Assembly: GCA_028274465.1 (NCBI GenBank)
Contig: CM051456.1
Location: 51,063,360 to 51,127,359 of the forward strand
Length of the DNA: 64,000 bases
Direction: 5' to 3'
Source of the DNA: Plantago ovata
Lineage: Eukaryota > Streptophyta > Magnoliopsida > Lamiales > Plantaginaceae
Under the pieces are notes generated by a model. It had not been told where the DNA came from. It did no database searches and was given only the letters and a program-made list of their open reading frames with translations. Below are positions 44,214 to 57,292 of this stretch, piece after piece. Every line of letters starts with the position of its first letter. Position 1 is the first letter of the stretch. The translations under genes and the position numbers were made by a program.

Positions 44214-47200
44214 TGATAGTGTATATGTCCTAGAGACAGTCTTTATTAAGGGCATACAACCCTTATTAAGGGCATATATGTACTATTACACAGGTCAACG
44301 TAATATAATATATGTTTGTTTGTTTGACTATTGAGTATCGCTTTCATATTTATATTACACCAGGCATACAACATGTCATATCTCTATTCATGTCTGTATT
44401 GATATCAAACATGTCCCCTCGGATAGATGACCGATCACACGGATAGTGGGAGCTATGTGAGTTATCATCTATCCCAAACTCTCCCTAGTCGAGGTTCATC
44501 TCGGATGTAGGGGTCTAAATGAACCAGGTGAGACTAGTATGCGTGGAGGTTATACTTGTTAGAGCAAGTGTGAGCCGATCCCACGGCCACAGAACGGATT
44601 GTTGAACAATCAAGAAACGTTCCCATAACTCCGCATAGTTGTTCGAAGGGTGATTACCGAACAATGGAATTACCCACCGGAAACTCCCATCGATGTATAC
44701 TCTACACCGAAGTGTCTATGGGAACCGGAAAGTTGTCGAAGTGATGCCAGTCGTCCTTTGGACTTACAGGACTTTATCATCACATTTGTTGCCCCATATC
44801 CTTGGTGGATGATGATGTCGTTTTTTCACCAATTAAATTTTTTTGTAGCCAAAGAACATTTATTCACTACACAAAAGCTTTAGTGCAGCGGTAAGATGTT
44901 CCCGAGTGTCATTCTCTTGGGACCTAACGTAGCTTTGTTTAGTGCGTAACAATTGTAATCAACCAACAAGCAAGTTTGTGTGATTAAACCAAGCACTCAT
45001 GCAAATCAGAAACTATCAAGAGGAAGATAAAATCAAATAGAGAAAGATGTTGGTGGTAGCTTAGTGGACATGACAAACCATGGGTTACAACTTGCTATCT
45101 TGCTATGAACATTTAAACATACAATAGAGAAGTATTAATTGACCACAAAGTTGTCACATGCTTTGCATTCGAAAATACGGAATTGGCTACTCCCAATTGT
45201 ATGGATGATCTAGAAGTATTAAGCGACCATAAGGGTTGTCACTACCTTGTATTCGAAGATTTGTAATTGGCTACTTTAGATCTTACGCAATGGTTCAAAG
45301 CACAACAAGCATAATCATAACCCTAGCTATCATGTCCACATTCTACCACCAACAATCGTGAATTAGCTACTCATAACGGATCTTGAAACAAACAACATCA
45401 TATATGAATAACAATAACAAACATTCATAATCAGAATCAAAATAAGGAGAATTGATACAAGTTACCACCGATTGTCACGAGACGGTGGAATGCCCAAATC
45501 TCACGGATCAAGATACAATGAAGATGAAATTGGATGTAATCACGTCTTTCTTGATGATAATCAAGCCTCTAGATAATGGGTCTGAGCTATGGAGATTCAA
45601 AGAGCTCTCCCAAGCAATTACAAAGTGAAAGCAATGAGAAAAAATAACTGAAAATCGAGTTTTAATGCCAAAATCGCGATCTGGATCTGAGTCCAAGCGA
45701 AGGGCTTGGCTTCTGTCAAGCGCTTAGCTTGGCAAGCGAAGGGCTTGACAGGGGCCAAGCGCTTCGCCTGGAATTCCAGTGAATCTGCCCAGAATTTCTG
45801 CCTGACTTTAACTCGTTCTACAGGGCTCATACGATGTCGGATCGGAGCGTGTAATATACCGTTGGATATCTCTTTGAGTTAGCTACGCGTGGAAGTTGGT
45901 TTGAGGTCAATAAAATTCTGTATGAAAAAGTTATGACCCAAATGGCTAGGCTGTGTCAATCATAAACACTTGAACGACTTCAAAACTTCCACCCGAACTT
46001 TTGAATTTGCTTCCAAGGTAAGGCCAAGTTCTAAAAAATGTGATTATTGGCTTAACTCGAACTAAGGACACTCACGAAAATGTCCACGGAGATCAAGGAA
46101 CTTCAACGGGGTCATTTTTCATCCAAAATGCTTCGTTTTTAGCTCCAAAAACACCGTTTCGTACCTAAGTGCCTGAAAATGCAAAAAACACAAAACGTGA
46201 CACTATTCTACAAAACTAACCAAAAAACAAGGCTAAAAGCTAGCAAAAGAAGGTAAAAAAGACAAGATGAACGCGTCAAAAATACGTTCATCAGTGGACC
46301 CGTCGATGTCAGCTCTGAATAAGTAATTGACCCAAGACACGATCCAGGATTATGGCTACATACAAATGGGGATGATAAGTGATTCTGTGAAGGATTCATC
46401 TCTCATGTGTAGCACAGGAGAGCACTGCTCATAGTCGTTCATAGTTGTGATTGGTCAAACCGCTGGTCAGCGTATCAATATTATTATGATGGTCATAATA
46501 GATATTGGATTCACCAAGCAACTCACTAAAGACGCCCGTTGATGTATTATTGGGATAGACACTTCATCGATCCTAGATGCATTCGAGTCAGACAGATGAA
46601 GGGACGTTACCATCGTCGCGTTGAGCGCAACAGACTTCACAACGGAAGGGTTTGCCTAGTCTAGGACTTGCTTAATACAATGAAGCCCTATGGGTCACAC
46701 TATGTGGTGATTCAGCTTATCCGAATATCCTTGAAGATGGAATCGCAATTAATTTAGAATTAATTGTGATTGATGAATTATAATTGATTTGGAATTAATT
46801 ATAATTATTTGTGGCTCAATTAATAATTTGGAATTATTAATTGAATTGACTGATTAATTGTATTTTATGTAAATACAATTAAAGATTATATTTTAGAAAT
46901 ATAATAGAGGTTTGATTTGAAAGGATATGTTAATTTAGAATTAATATATGCACATGGGCAAAATCTACTTGGAGTTTGAATTGCCTTAAAATTATAAGTG
47001 GGTCCCGAAATTGGGACCCACCTAATCCCCTTGTATTGCCGCGCGACCAGTAGTAGTATGGGGAGGAGTTCGACTCCTTCCCATATTAGAAGTCAAGGGA
47101 TAAGTTAGATTTTCCTGATTGAGTTTTAATTTGATTGGGAATGAATCTAGACTTAAATTGGTTTCCTTGTACAATAAGAATTAGATTCTTATTCCTTTAT

Positions 47201-47768
47201 GAAGTCTAATTGATTCTTCTTTAGGCTTCTATTGACTACTATATATAGTAGACTATTAGAGAGCTTTTGACATGGTTGATTGCAGATCATTCTGATTAAC
47301 CGAATTCTTAGAGAATTATTCTACCAGTTTTCTTAGAGAAAATAAAAGCTCTCCTCCCCTACACCTCTAGCCGCGCGCGCCACCTTCCAACCGGAGGAAA
47401 ATTGCCGCCCCATCTTCTTGGCCACATAAAGAATATCCTAGCATTCTTTTCGATAAGTTGTTCATCCGTGGATACCACGGTTGAGGTTCAAAGAGCTGGA
47501 AACTAAGTTTTATTGTCTTGCAGATAATTAAAGTATTGCAGATATCTTCGACTTCGACGAAGGAGAAGATTCACCGGACTATTACGAAGACTTCATCGAT
47601 TGGCATATCGATTCAATAACCTATTCTTGCTTTTGGAGTATTGTAAGTCTTCAGATTAATATGTTTATTATATATGTTATATACATGATCAATTAACCTG
47701 CATGTTAAGAAATTTTTTTGAAATTCCGCTGCGTACCCTAGGGGTAACTCTGACCATATTTTCTTACA
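44214..47768 (+). repeat. 3' LTR of B1, interrupted by a solo Y LTR
   Basis: Starts TGATAGTGTATATGTCC and ends TTTTCTTACA. Without the 1484-bp insert (plus the 5-bp duplication) the LTR is about 2.07 kb, like the B2 5' LTR. TATA-containing palindrome CTACTATATATAGTAG at about 47236-47251. Right flank TATGT (47769-47773), then gypsy gag. No left partner TATGT is found because the B1 5' end is gone. Confidence 0.92.
44810..46293 (-). repeat. Solo LTR of gypsy-like family Y
   Basis: 1484 bp, TGATGATGTCG...ACGTTCATCA on the plus strand, with target duplication GTGGA (44805-44809, 46294-46298). The right end is the reverse complement of the LTR start at 63618. Ends and internal phrases (tagaatagtgtcacgttt, cattttcaggca) resemble the Athila-like LTR, so the families are related. 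GC-rich CCAAGCGAAGGGCTTGG-type hairpins at 45692-45770. Confidence 0.88.
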
Positions 47769-47773
47769 TATGT

Positions 47774-49629
47774 AGGGGATAATGAGACTGCTAGAGTTAA
47801 CGCTGAACTCCAAGCTCGAGGAGTACCACAAGTACAAGTACAGGAGCAACCTCGTGACACTTTGGTTGCCCCTCGTCAATCCCAAGGAAGAGCACCAGTT
47901 GTGCAAGATGAAGCACATTCAAGAGCCAACACAAGGCCAATCCAATCTCGACTTGGACCTTCAAGAGTCCAATCGAGATTAGGACCTCAAGGTGCCCCGG
48001 ATGATTTGAGGGATTTGATTGATAGAAGGATACGTGCATCATTGCAAAATGTGACTCGGCAAGAAAATAGAGCTCAGGTGGTCGCTACACCACCCGCTCT
48101 CCCCAACCAAATCACGTCCAATCAAGTAACTCCTCAGAACCAACCCGAAGCGATGGCGGAAAACCAAGCCTTGAGAACAGTAGCTGAGGTAACCCCCTTG
48201 ATCGACCCGATCACGGGGAGGAGGCTCACTCTGGAGGAACTCAACGCAAGGAAATCCGCACTTGATGCTCAGATAGAGACCCTTAGGGGAACCGTCCAAG
48301 AAAAAGCGCAAGACCAAGATCCAAGCCCGTTGTGCGACGAGATAAGGAGCCACCAGGCCAAAATCGAAAGTAGTTTCCCCAATTTTGAAAGTTATGATGG
48401 AACAAGTTGTCCGAAGGATTACTTGGTAAGATTTGGCACGAAGATGGATGCCTACGGCCATGATTCAAGGACCAAAGCACTTCTCTTCCCGGCTAACCTC
48501 TCCGGAGAAGCCATAAAATGGTGGTCGTGCCTTCCACATCGCTCAATCAAGTCATATAGAGATCTCTGCAAGGAATTCTCTAAGCGATTCGAGAAGGTCA
48601 TGAACACCAAGAGAAGAGTGAGGTACTTGGCTGAAATTGTTCAGAAAAACAATGAAGACTTGAGGGACTTCATCAATCGCTTTCATGAAGCATCCCTCCA
48701 AGTTGAAGATCACTCGATCAATGAGAGAAAAGAATACTTGTATGGTAACACTACCAACATCAAGTTCCAAGAGGTGCTCTCAGCATCGTGTGTAGAGAAT
48801 GAAGCACAACTGGCAAAAGTTTTGCAAGGATTTCCTCGAGGCCGAGGAATTCCAAAAAACAGTCACGGTGAGAACCAATCCTCCCAAGGAAAAAGGGAAG
48901 GAGAAAGAAAAAGAGGAGTACCCTCCTCGCCCACAAAATCCCGGAAAGCAAAAAAAAGATCAAAAGCATGGTTTGATCAAAGAGGGTCACTCGAGGAACA
49001 ATTTTTGAGACAAGAGGTCTCCTTCTAGGAGGTCACCTCCAAGGCGATATAGCAACTACACGGACTTAAATAGGCCAAGATCCGACATCTTGAACTATAT
49101 AGTCTCGAGGAAGCTAGACGTCTCCTGGCCACCCCCGATTCAAGAAAACCGAAAGAACAAGAGTTCGAAGAAATTTTGCCAGTTTCACAAGGGGAAAGGG
49201 CATACCTCTGATGAGTGCGTCGAGCTCAAGAACGAAATCGAGAGGATGACACGTAATTGTCAGTTGGTTAACTACATCCGGAAGGAAGAACCTCTGGCGA
49301 TCCTACCTCCGCCACCTCAGGGGGGGATCAACCACCATTACCAAGGGAACCCTCATGATGATGATATTCATAATTACAACAATTATGAAAACCGTCCCAT
49401 GAACGGAAGCATCCACACTCTTACAATTGCTGGAGGGCCCGCAGGAGGCGACACTCGAAATCAGAGGGAGATCACAGCTGATAATCTCAGAGTCCGGGAT
49501 GTGAAGTATGCCCAAGCCGCACGACCAGGAACCAACGTCATCTCTTTTGACGATAGCGAGATACCTCTGAGGCATGCCGGAGGAGGAAACATATATGACC
49601 CTTGTGTTCCGCTAGTAGGTTTCCCTTGA
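47774..49629 (+). pseudogene. Tat gypsy gag
   Basis: Open from the left junction without an ATG, so the N-terminus is lost. Gag core: FPNFESYDGTSCPKDYLVRF, LSGEAIKWWSCLP, YRDLCKEFSKRF, DLRDFINRFHEASLQVED. A frameshift near 48825 moves the frame to KDFLEAEEFQKT and a Lys/Glu/Pro-rich linker with a TGA at 49006-49008. A C-terminal knuckle-like KFCQFHKGKGHTSDECVELK (about 49170-49230) follows. A one-base insertion near 49617 separates gag from protease. Confidence 0.85.
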
Positions 49630-50264
49630 TGTTCAATCCTACAAGTTAGGAAGGATCCTCGTCGACACCGGATGTTCGGCTAACTTGATCTTCACGGGAA
49701 CCTTGAATAGGATGCAAATGAATCCAAGAGAAGGGCTTAAAGAAGTGAGGAGTGCACTGGTAGGCTTTGGAGGACAACCTATCATGCCACTCGGAATGAT
49801 CAACCTCACGGTATCAATGAGAAGTGCTCCTCGACGAGTAACTCAACATGTTCCCTTTGTGGTCGTCGACATGCCCTTTGATTACTTCGCAGTCCTAGGT
49901 CGACCCGGGCTCTCTCAATTCCGAGCCGTAGTGTCTACAGTCCACAACAAGCTGAAGTTCCCCACTCCCTTGGGAATTGGACAAGAAGTAGGAGACATCA
50001 GAGAGGCATGGGAATGCTATAGCATGTCAGCTATGTTCACTTCCAGAGTTTCCATCGGAGAGCCCAACCCGGGTCAATCACTCGAAGAGCAGCCTCTTGT
50101 TCACAATGCTCCTTATCGTTTCTATACGGTTCAGCGAGTGAAGAAAAAATCAAAAAAGCCAAGTCCGTCACTTAGGCGAAGGAAAGCAATCCAGAAAAAA
50201 GAGAAGGATTCCCTGGTAGGAGCTGTCAAAGAGCTCGAGGAGTATCAAGTTATACCCCCAATAC
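49630..50264 (+). pseudogene. Tat gypsy protease region
   Basis: SYKLGRILVDTGCSANLIF carries the Asp-Thr-Gly active site (about 49665). VVVDMPFDYFAVLGRPGLSQ and the flap-like segments follow, then a basic linker. The frame is open to the B2 insertion after VIPPI; removing the insertion and one copy of AATAC rejoins the frame at 59624. Confidence 0.88.
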
Positions 50265-51668
50265 TGTAAGAAAATATGGTCAGAGTTACCCCTAGGGTAC
50301 GCAGCGGAATTTCAAAAATTTTCTTAACATGCAGGTTAATTGATCATGTATATAGCATATATATTAAACACGTTAATCAGAAGACTTACAATACTCCAAA
50401 AGCAAGCACAGGTATCAAGTCTTCGTAATAGTCCGATGAATCTTCTCCTTCGTCGAAGTCGAAGATATCTGCAATACTTTGATTATCTGCAAGACAATAA
50501 AGGTTAGTTTCCAGCTCCTTGAACCTCAACCTTGGTATCCCCGGATGAACAGCTTATCGGAAATAATGCTAGGATATTCTTTGTGTGGCCAAGAAGATGG
50601 GGCGGCAGTTTTCCTCCGGTGAGGGTGGCGCGCGCGTGGCTAGAGGAGAGGTAGGGGAGAGCTTTTATTTTCTCTAAGAAAACTGGTAGAAAGAATGATC
50701 TTGAATCAACTGTGTTCAACCATGTAAAAGCTCTCTAATAGTCTACTATATATAGTAGTCAATAGAAGCCTAAAGAATAATCAATTAGACTTCATAAAGG
50801 AATAAGAATCTAATTCTTATCGCACTAGGAAACCAATTCAAGTCTAGATTCATTCCCAATCAAATTAAAACTCAATCAGGAAAATCTAACTTATCCCTTG
50901 ACTTCTAATAGAGGAGTTCAGTTGAACTCCTTCCCCTACTACTGCTGCTGCGCGCGCGTCCAAGGGAGGTCAGGTGGGTCCCGATTTTGGGACCCACTTA
51001 TAATTCTAAGGCAATTCAAACTCCAAGTAGATTTTGCCCATGTGTATATATTAATTCTAAATTAACATATCCTTTCAAATCAAACCTCTATTATATTTCT
51101 AAAATATAATCTTTAACTGCATTTACATAAAATACAATTAATCAGCCAATTCAATTAATAATTCCAAATCATTAATTGAGCCACAAATTATTATAATTAA
51201 TTCCAAATCAATTATAATTCATCAATCACAATTAATTGCTTGATTGTCCAATAGAGGAAGGAACGTTGCTTGATTGTCCAACAATCCGTTCCGTGGCCGT
51301 GGGATCGGCTCACACTTGCTCTAACAAGTATAACCTCCACGCATACTAGTCTCAGCTGGTTCATTCAGACCCCTACATCCGAGATGAACCTCGACTAGGG
51401 AGAGTTTGGGATAGATGATAACTCACATAGCTCTCACTATCTGTGTGATCGGTCATCTATCCGAGGGGACATGTTTAATATAAATACAGACAGGAATAGA
51501 GATATGACATGTTGTATGCCTGGTGTAATATAAATATGAAAGCGATACTCAATAGTCAAACAACAAACATATATTATATTACGTTGACCTGTGTAATAGT
51601 ACATATATGCCCTTAATAAGGGCTGCATGCCTTTAATAAAGATTGTCTCTAGGACATATACACTATCA
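50265..51668 (-). repeat. 3' LTR of B2 with internal deletion
   Basis: 1404 bp against 2091 bp for the other LTR. About 700 bp is replaced near 51238-51272 by a filler in which cttgattgtccaa appears twice with aatagaggaaggaacgttg between. Outside that, it is nearly identical to 57528-59618. Confidence 0.92.
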
Positions 51669-51681
51669 ATCTCCCACTTGG
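51669..51681 (-). other. Polypurine tract of B2
   Basis: Minus strand ccaagtgggagat, adjacent to the LTR. Confidence 0.75.
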
Positions 51682-51730
51682 ACTAGAGCCAGTCACCTTT
51701 ATGCTTAATACCTAGATTAGCATAATGTCT

Positions 51731-53290
51731 TCAGTGGACTTCCACTGATAAGACCTTGGTGAAAGGATCTGCCACGTTGTCCGTGGTTGAGACACGTTCT
51801 ATACTAACTTCTCCTCTATCAATAATCTCACATATAACGTGATACTTTCTAAGTACATGTTTGTTCTTGTTTGTAGATATAGGCTCCTTGGCTTGAGCGA
51901 CGGCGCCCGTGTTGTCACAATAAGTCATTCTTGGACTAGGAGCAGGAACAACCCTCAATTCCTTAAAGAACTCTGAAATCCAGACAACTTCTATCGATGC
52001 TTCTGATGCAGCAATGTACTCGGCTTCAGTGGATGAGTCAACAATCGTGGCTTGCTTAGAACTCTTCCAACAGATAGCTCCTCCGTTCAATTTGAATACG
52101 TATCCTGTCTGTGACTTAAAGTCATCAGGATCTGATTCAAATCCAGCGTCGACATAACCAGACATCTTTAATTCTGGTTCTCCACCAAACACCAAGAACA
52201 TTTCCTTAGTCTGTCGAAGGTACTTAAGAATGTTCTTTACAACAGTCCAGTGAGGTACTCCTGGATTCTGTTGGTGTCGACAAGTGACACTAAGCGCATA
52301 TGCCACATCTGGCCTTGTGCAATTCATTGCATACATTATAGACCCTACTGCCGAAGCATAGGGCACATGACTCATTGCCTTTCTTTCTTCATCAGTTTTA
52401 GGACTATCCTTAATTGATAGCACGATCCAATGCCTAGCTGGGAGAAAGCCTCTCTTTGAGTCGTCCATCTTATAACGCTTCAGTATTTTGTCGATGTAGG
52501 TGGACTGTGTCAATCCTAACATCCTCTTGGATCTATCTCTATAGATCTTTATCCCTAGGATGTAGTTCGCTTCACCCAAGTCCTTCATTGAGAAGGTACT
52601 TGATAACCAAACTTTAGTCTCTTCTAGCATAGAGACATTGTTTCCAATGATCAAAATGTCATCAACATAAATGATCATGAAAACGACTCCCTTGTCGCTG
52701 TGCCTAGTGTAGACACAGGGATCTTCTACGCTTCTGACGAAGTCAAACGATTTGACAGCTTCATCAAAGCGGATATTCCAGCTCCAAGACGCTTGCTTTA
52801 GCCCATAGATGGATCTCTGTAATTTGCATACAGCAGTTGGCCTGGTTTTACTAATAAAACCTTCCGGCTGTACCATATAGACCTCTTCCTCAAGGTTGCC
52901 ATTGAGGAAGGCAGTCTTTACATCCATCTGCCAGATCTCATAATCATAGTAGGCAGCTATCGCAAGTAGAATTCGAATGGACTTCAACTTTGCTACCGGT
53001 GAAAAGGTTTCATCGTAATCGATGCCATACCTTTGCGTGTAGCCTTTCGCCACAAGTCTAGCCTTGTGCGTTTGTACCTTGCCTTCGGCATCTGTCTTTC
53101 GTTTAAAGACCCATTTGCACCCAATAGGCCTAACCCCTTGGGGCAAGTCTACCAAGCTCCAAACTTGGTTCAGGTACATGGAGTCCATTTCCAATTCCAT
53201 GGCCTCTTGGCATTTGTCTGAGTCAATATCATATATTGCCGCTTTGTAGGTCTCGGGGTCTTCCCGATCTGATAACAACATCAAGTTCAC
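51731..53290 (-). pseudogene. B2 reverse transcriptase and RNase H
   Basis: About 500 codons open. RT: GCKWVFKRKTDAEGKVQTHK, WQMDVKTAFLNGNLEEEVYM, YGLKQASWSW, catalytic YVDDILIIGNN, YILGIKIYRDR. RNase H: SGYVDAGFESDPDD, SSTEAEYIAASEAS, YCDNTGAVAQ, KHVLRKYHVICEI, DNVADPFTKVL. The ORF stops at TGA after SVEVH, about 20 codons short of B1's end (HLRHYVNLGIKHKGDSL), where TTA has become TGA. It is joined to the upstream ORF only through a frameshift near 53275. Confidence 0.92.
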
Positions 53291-53774
53291 TGATGTCTTC
53301 TATCATAAGGCTTTGCTTCTGAGGTCCTTTTGGGATCCTCTTCGACCTACGGAGCTCGACTGGTGCTACTGTCGGCGTTTCTGGTGCTTTTCTTTTCTGA
53401 CTTTGTGTAACACGAACATTATCAGTGGGCACTGATGCAGCCGGTCGCGTGTTGCGACCCCGTTCCCTAGCGGGAGGCTGCTCTTGTGCAACTTGTTGCA
53501 CAGGTTGATTGACAACGGGTTCTATTGGTGTGGTTTCAACTGTTGATCTAATCACAGGACTCCCACTGACTATGACATGCCTAGCAAGTGTCATATCATT
53601 ACCCTTGTCTGCTTCGAAAGCTCCCACTGAACTTGAGTCCAAATCAGAAGATTTAGATAACTCATGTTCGCGCGTGTCAAAGTCTTGAATTTCTTCAAGT
53701 TCTATCATGTCATCTAACCTCTCTTCTTCGAGGTATTCTGCTTCTAAAAACTTGACGTTTCTAGATACTATCAC
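53229..53774 (-). pseudogene. B2 integrase C-terminus and linker to RT
   Basis: Frame-shifted continuation: VSRNVKFLEAEYLEEERLDD, an acidic and Pro-rich linker, RRSKRIPKGPQKQ, ISELDV. Equivalent to 42105-42600 of B1. Separated by single-base indels from the upstream (about 53813) and downstream (about 53275) frames. Confidence 0.88.
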
Positions 53775-53799
53775 CTTGTGATATTCAGCACGATAGAAT

Positions 53800-55917
53800 T
53801 CATAGCCTCTCGTTCTGACGAGGATAGCCTATGAAATATACTTTGACACCCTTGGCATCTAACTTATCAGTGAGCAACAATTTGACTATCGCAGGACAGC
53901 CCCAAGGTCTAAGATAGACCAATGAGGGCTTCTTTCCTTTCCATAACTCATAAGGAGTTTTCTCCACTGATTTAGATGGTACCCGGTTCAGAATGTAGAT
54001 TGCAGTTTGTAGCGCATATCCCCATAGATATTTTGGAAGAGTAGAGAATCCAATCATTGATCTCACCATGTCTAACAGGGTTCGATTCCTTCTCTCAGGC
54101 ACACCATTTAATTGTGATGTTCCAGGAGGGGTCCATTGCGATTGAATTCCATTCTCCTTCAAGTAGTCGATAAATTCTTCACTAAGGTATTCACCTCCTC
54201 GATCTGATCGAAGAGTGACTATCCTTAGGTTCAATTCATTCTCGACATCATTCCTAAACTCCTTGAATTTCCCAAAGGTCTCAGATTTATTCTTCATAAG
54301 ATAAATATATCCATACCTTGAGAAATCGTCAGTAAAGGTAACGAAGTAAGGATAACCTCCACGTGCTTGGACTTTAAAAGGTCCACATACATCGGTATGT
54401 ATGAGCTCTAAGCAGCGTGTGGCACGAACACCTTGTCCAACAAAAGGTTTGTTCGTCATCTTACCCTTAACACATGATTCGCATGTACCATATGATTCAA
54501 AATCAAATGGTTCTAAGTAGTCCAACTTCCTTAGTCTTTGAATCCGTGTTTCATTGATATGGCCTAGCCGACAATGCCATAGATAAGATGGATTATTCTT
54601 CCTACTTGGAGACGGTTGTTTGTTATGTATTTGAAATAAAGGTAGACTACTTTGCAAAATATATAAACCATTCACTAATCGAGCTTTTCCATAATACTGG
54701 TCATTTAACGAAAAATAACAAGTATTATTAGCAAAACGAAAGGAAAAACCCAAATTGTCCAACAATGGAATGGAAATAATATTTCTGACAATGGATGGAA
54801 CAAAATAAACGTTATCAAGTTCTAAACATTGTCCTGATGGTAAATCTATCTTGCAACGTCCAACGCGTTTGGCTTCAACTGGATTGCCGTTCCCAACATG
54901 CAAGTCGATTTCACCTTGCTTGACTAGCCTGTGTTCAATTAGCCCCTGCACATTATTAAAAATGTATGAGCCACAAGCTGTATCTAATACCCAACCATTG
55001 GAGTCAAAAGTAGTCATGTTCATTTCAATAACAAACATACATGAGCTAGAAGCCGGCAGCTTCTTAGCTTGATCTGCCCTTAGCTTAGGGCAATCTTTCT
55101 TCCAATGCCCTTTCTGCTTACAGAAAAGGCATTCATCTGTGCGTACCGTTCCGCTCCTCTTGAACTTCTTTTTCTGGTTCAGACGCTTAGGTTTATCACT
55201 CGAAGTGTTAGCCTTGGCTCCCGACTTTCCCTTACCCTTAGCACCTTTGTTTCTCGGGTTTGGGTTAGACGGTTGCCCAACATACATGATCGATTTCTCC
55301 TTCTTAGGAAGAGTTTGATCATATGTCTTCAACAGATTATGGAGCTCGGGCAGTGTAACGTCCTTCGCATTCATCGTGTAATTAATGATGAACTGCGAAT
55401 ACGAACTCGGCAATGATTGAAGGACAAAGATCACCATGATCTTATTCTCCAGCTTGACACCGGCATCGGCAAGCTTCTCAAGGAGACCAATCATTTTGAG
55501 AACATGTTCAGACATGTTCCCTCCTTCATTGAGCTTGCATCTGTGTATCTCTTTGATCAAATCAAATTCAACACTTCTGACTGTCGTCTGAAAGAGCGAC
55601 TCAAGATGCTTCAGCATCTCATACGACAACATGCTTTCATGTTGTCTCTGCAGCTCATTGCTCATTTCCGCCAGCATAATACATTGCGCGGATCTAGAAT
55701 CTTCATGATGCTTATCAGACTTTGCCTTGTTGGCTTGATTCCAAGCAGCAACTTGATCGGCAGTCTGATTCTCGGGACACACAGGAATAGCCTCGTCCAA
55801 GACGTACTCAATCTTTTCGTACCTCAGCACCAAACGAATATTCCTGATCCAATCTAGGAAGTTTGGTCCGGTCAAAATTTGCTTCTCTAAGATAGCACGG
55901 AGCGAGATACTCGCCAT
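53800..55917 (-). pseudogene. B2 gag, protease and integrase
   Basis: ATG at 55917 in context aaaATGGCG, beginning [20 protein letters not shown]; upstream codons in the same frame are leader. Gag of the copia UBN2/Retrotran type ([35 protein letters not shown]), then basic [14 protein letters not shown] knuckle (complete C-x2-C-x4-H-x4-C), protease WVLDTACGS, integrase zinc region [11 protein letters not shown]...CESCVKGK, catalytic Asp in IHTDVCGPF, Asp in RSDRGGEY and Glu in [11 protein letters not shown]. An extra A near 53813 causes the stop at 53800. Up to that point about 700 codons are open and could make functional Gag. Confidence 0.92.
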
Positions 55918-56474
55918 TTTGGTTTTCCTAAGGAGAAATAGTATAGACCGAAAATAATAAATCAACTATTGAAATACTATTTCTAAATACACAGTCAACA
56001 TAACTAAACAACAAGGTCCTTTAGTTGTTTAGCTCCCACTATTTTCACATATGTTTGCCCCCAAAACAAACGTACAGGTAATGTCCAACAAGTTACCGTA
56101 GTGGCCAAGATCCAAATCCATATTATGCTATACTTCAACGGGGGCTGGTCGCATAACATAATATGACCGGTAGGACTATCCAATTGCGTCACACAAGTCT
56201 TGGGTGTTAAATCTAATTTAACTCGATGCTCTACATACTGTACCTATCGAGGTCGCTAGATACAATATGCAGTAAGTTATAACCGTAGACTTACTCTAAT
56301 CTGACGATCACTGCGAGTCTGCAAGACGAGGTCGCCAATACAGGGAAACGCATTGAAAGTTCAGAATTAAAGCACCCCATGGAAAGCATCTCAGAAACAC
56401 ATACGTATACATATTTCTGCACTTATATTGGTTGGGGCTTGTAGCTTGAGGGTTGTTATCAGTCATCTACAAAC

Positions 56475-56655
56475 AAATAAGGGCGCCGCCTACCCATCAT
56501 GCATGAGCGGTCTACACGTAATGGATGCCGCCTATCCATTCTAGTTCTAAACGCGGTCAAGCACATAATGGGCGCCGCCTACCCATACATAAAAATATGC
56601 GGTCCAACAAATAAGAGGGCGCCGCCTACCCTCGCATGCATAGCGGTCGAACGGA
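56475..56655. repeat. Four tandem hairpin units in the B2 leader
   Basis: Units at about 56479, 56520, 56567 and 56611, each with ATGGGCGCCGCCTACCCAT-like palindromic core followed 10-15 bp later by GCGGTC. Period about 41-47 bp. Compensating changes keep the outer stem in unit 2 (ATGGATGCCGCCTATCCAT) and unit 4 (GAGGGCGCCGCCTACCCTC). Confidence 0.8.
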
Positions 56656-57100
56656 AAGTAAAAGACATGGTATTTAAACATGCATTGTCAAACAATAGCA
56701 TATTGAGCATACAAACAAATAGTAGCCTATGTGGATGCCAAATGACTTCATAATTTCATTATGAAAATTATATCCCATACTTATAATCTCTATGAAAAAT
56801 TGAAAATTTGGACTAGATTGAAAAATCGAAAATTCTATTGACCAGGTAGCAATTTTCGAAAACCCGAAGGACTCAATTGTAATTTTCGAAACCTTGGAGG
56901 TGTTAAATTTAAAATTCAAAAGTAGAAAGACTTATTTGTAATAAACAATAAATTGATAAATCACAAATAAGCCCCTTAACGTTATACTAATTAAATTTAA
57001 CCCCTCTAGTTAACAATAATTACAATTAAATTATATTTATATTCCAAATATAAAATTCAATCCTCAAAATTTCCAAAATTCGATTTTGGGTCCAACCTCG

Positions 57101-57103
<3 letters not shown>

Positions 57104-57143
<40 letters not shown>

Positions 57144-57292
57144 CGGGGACGGGATCGAGTCCCGTCCCCTAGTGTGCCTGCAGCCACAGGCGCCGGCGCC
57201 TGCAGCACGCAGGCATGGGCGCCTGCGTCCGTAGGCGCGGGCAGGCACTGGGCGCCTGCGGCACGCAGGCGCCGGCCTGCGTCACGCAGGCG

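Noticed and set aside
54851..55857. Several plus-strand ORFs of 70-150 codons
   Set aside because: They are antisense shadows of B2 gag and protease, and similar shadows appear opposite B1.
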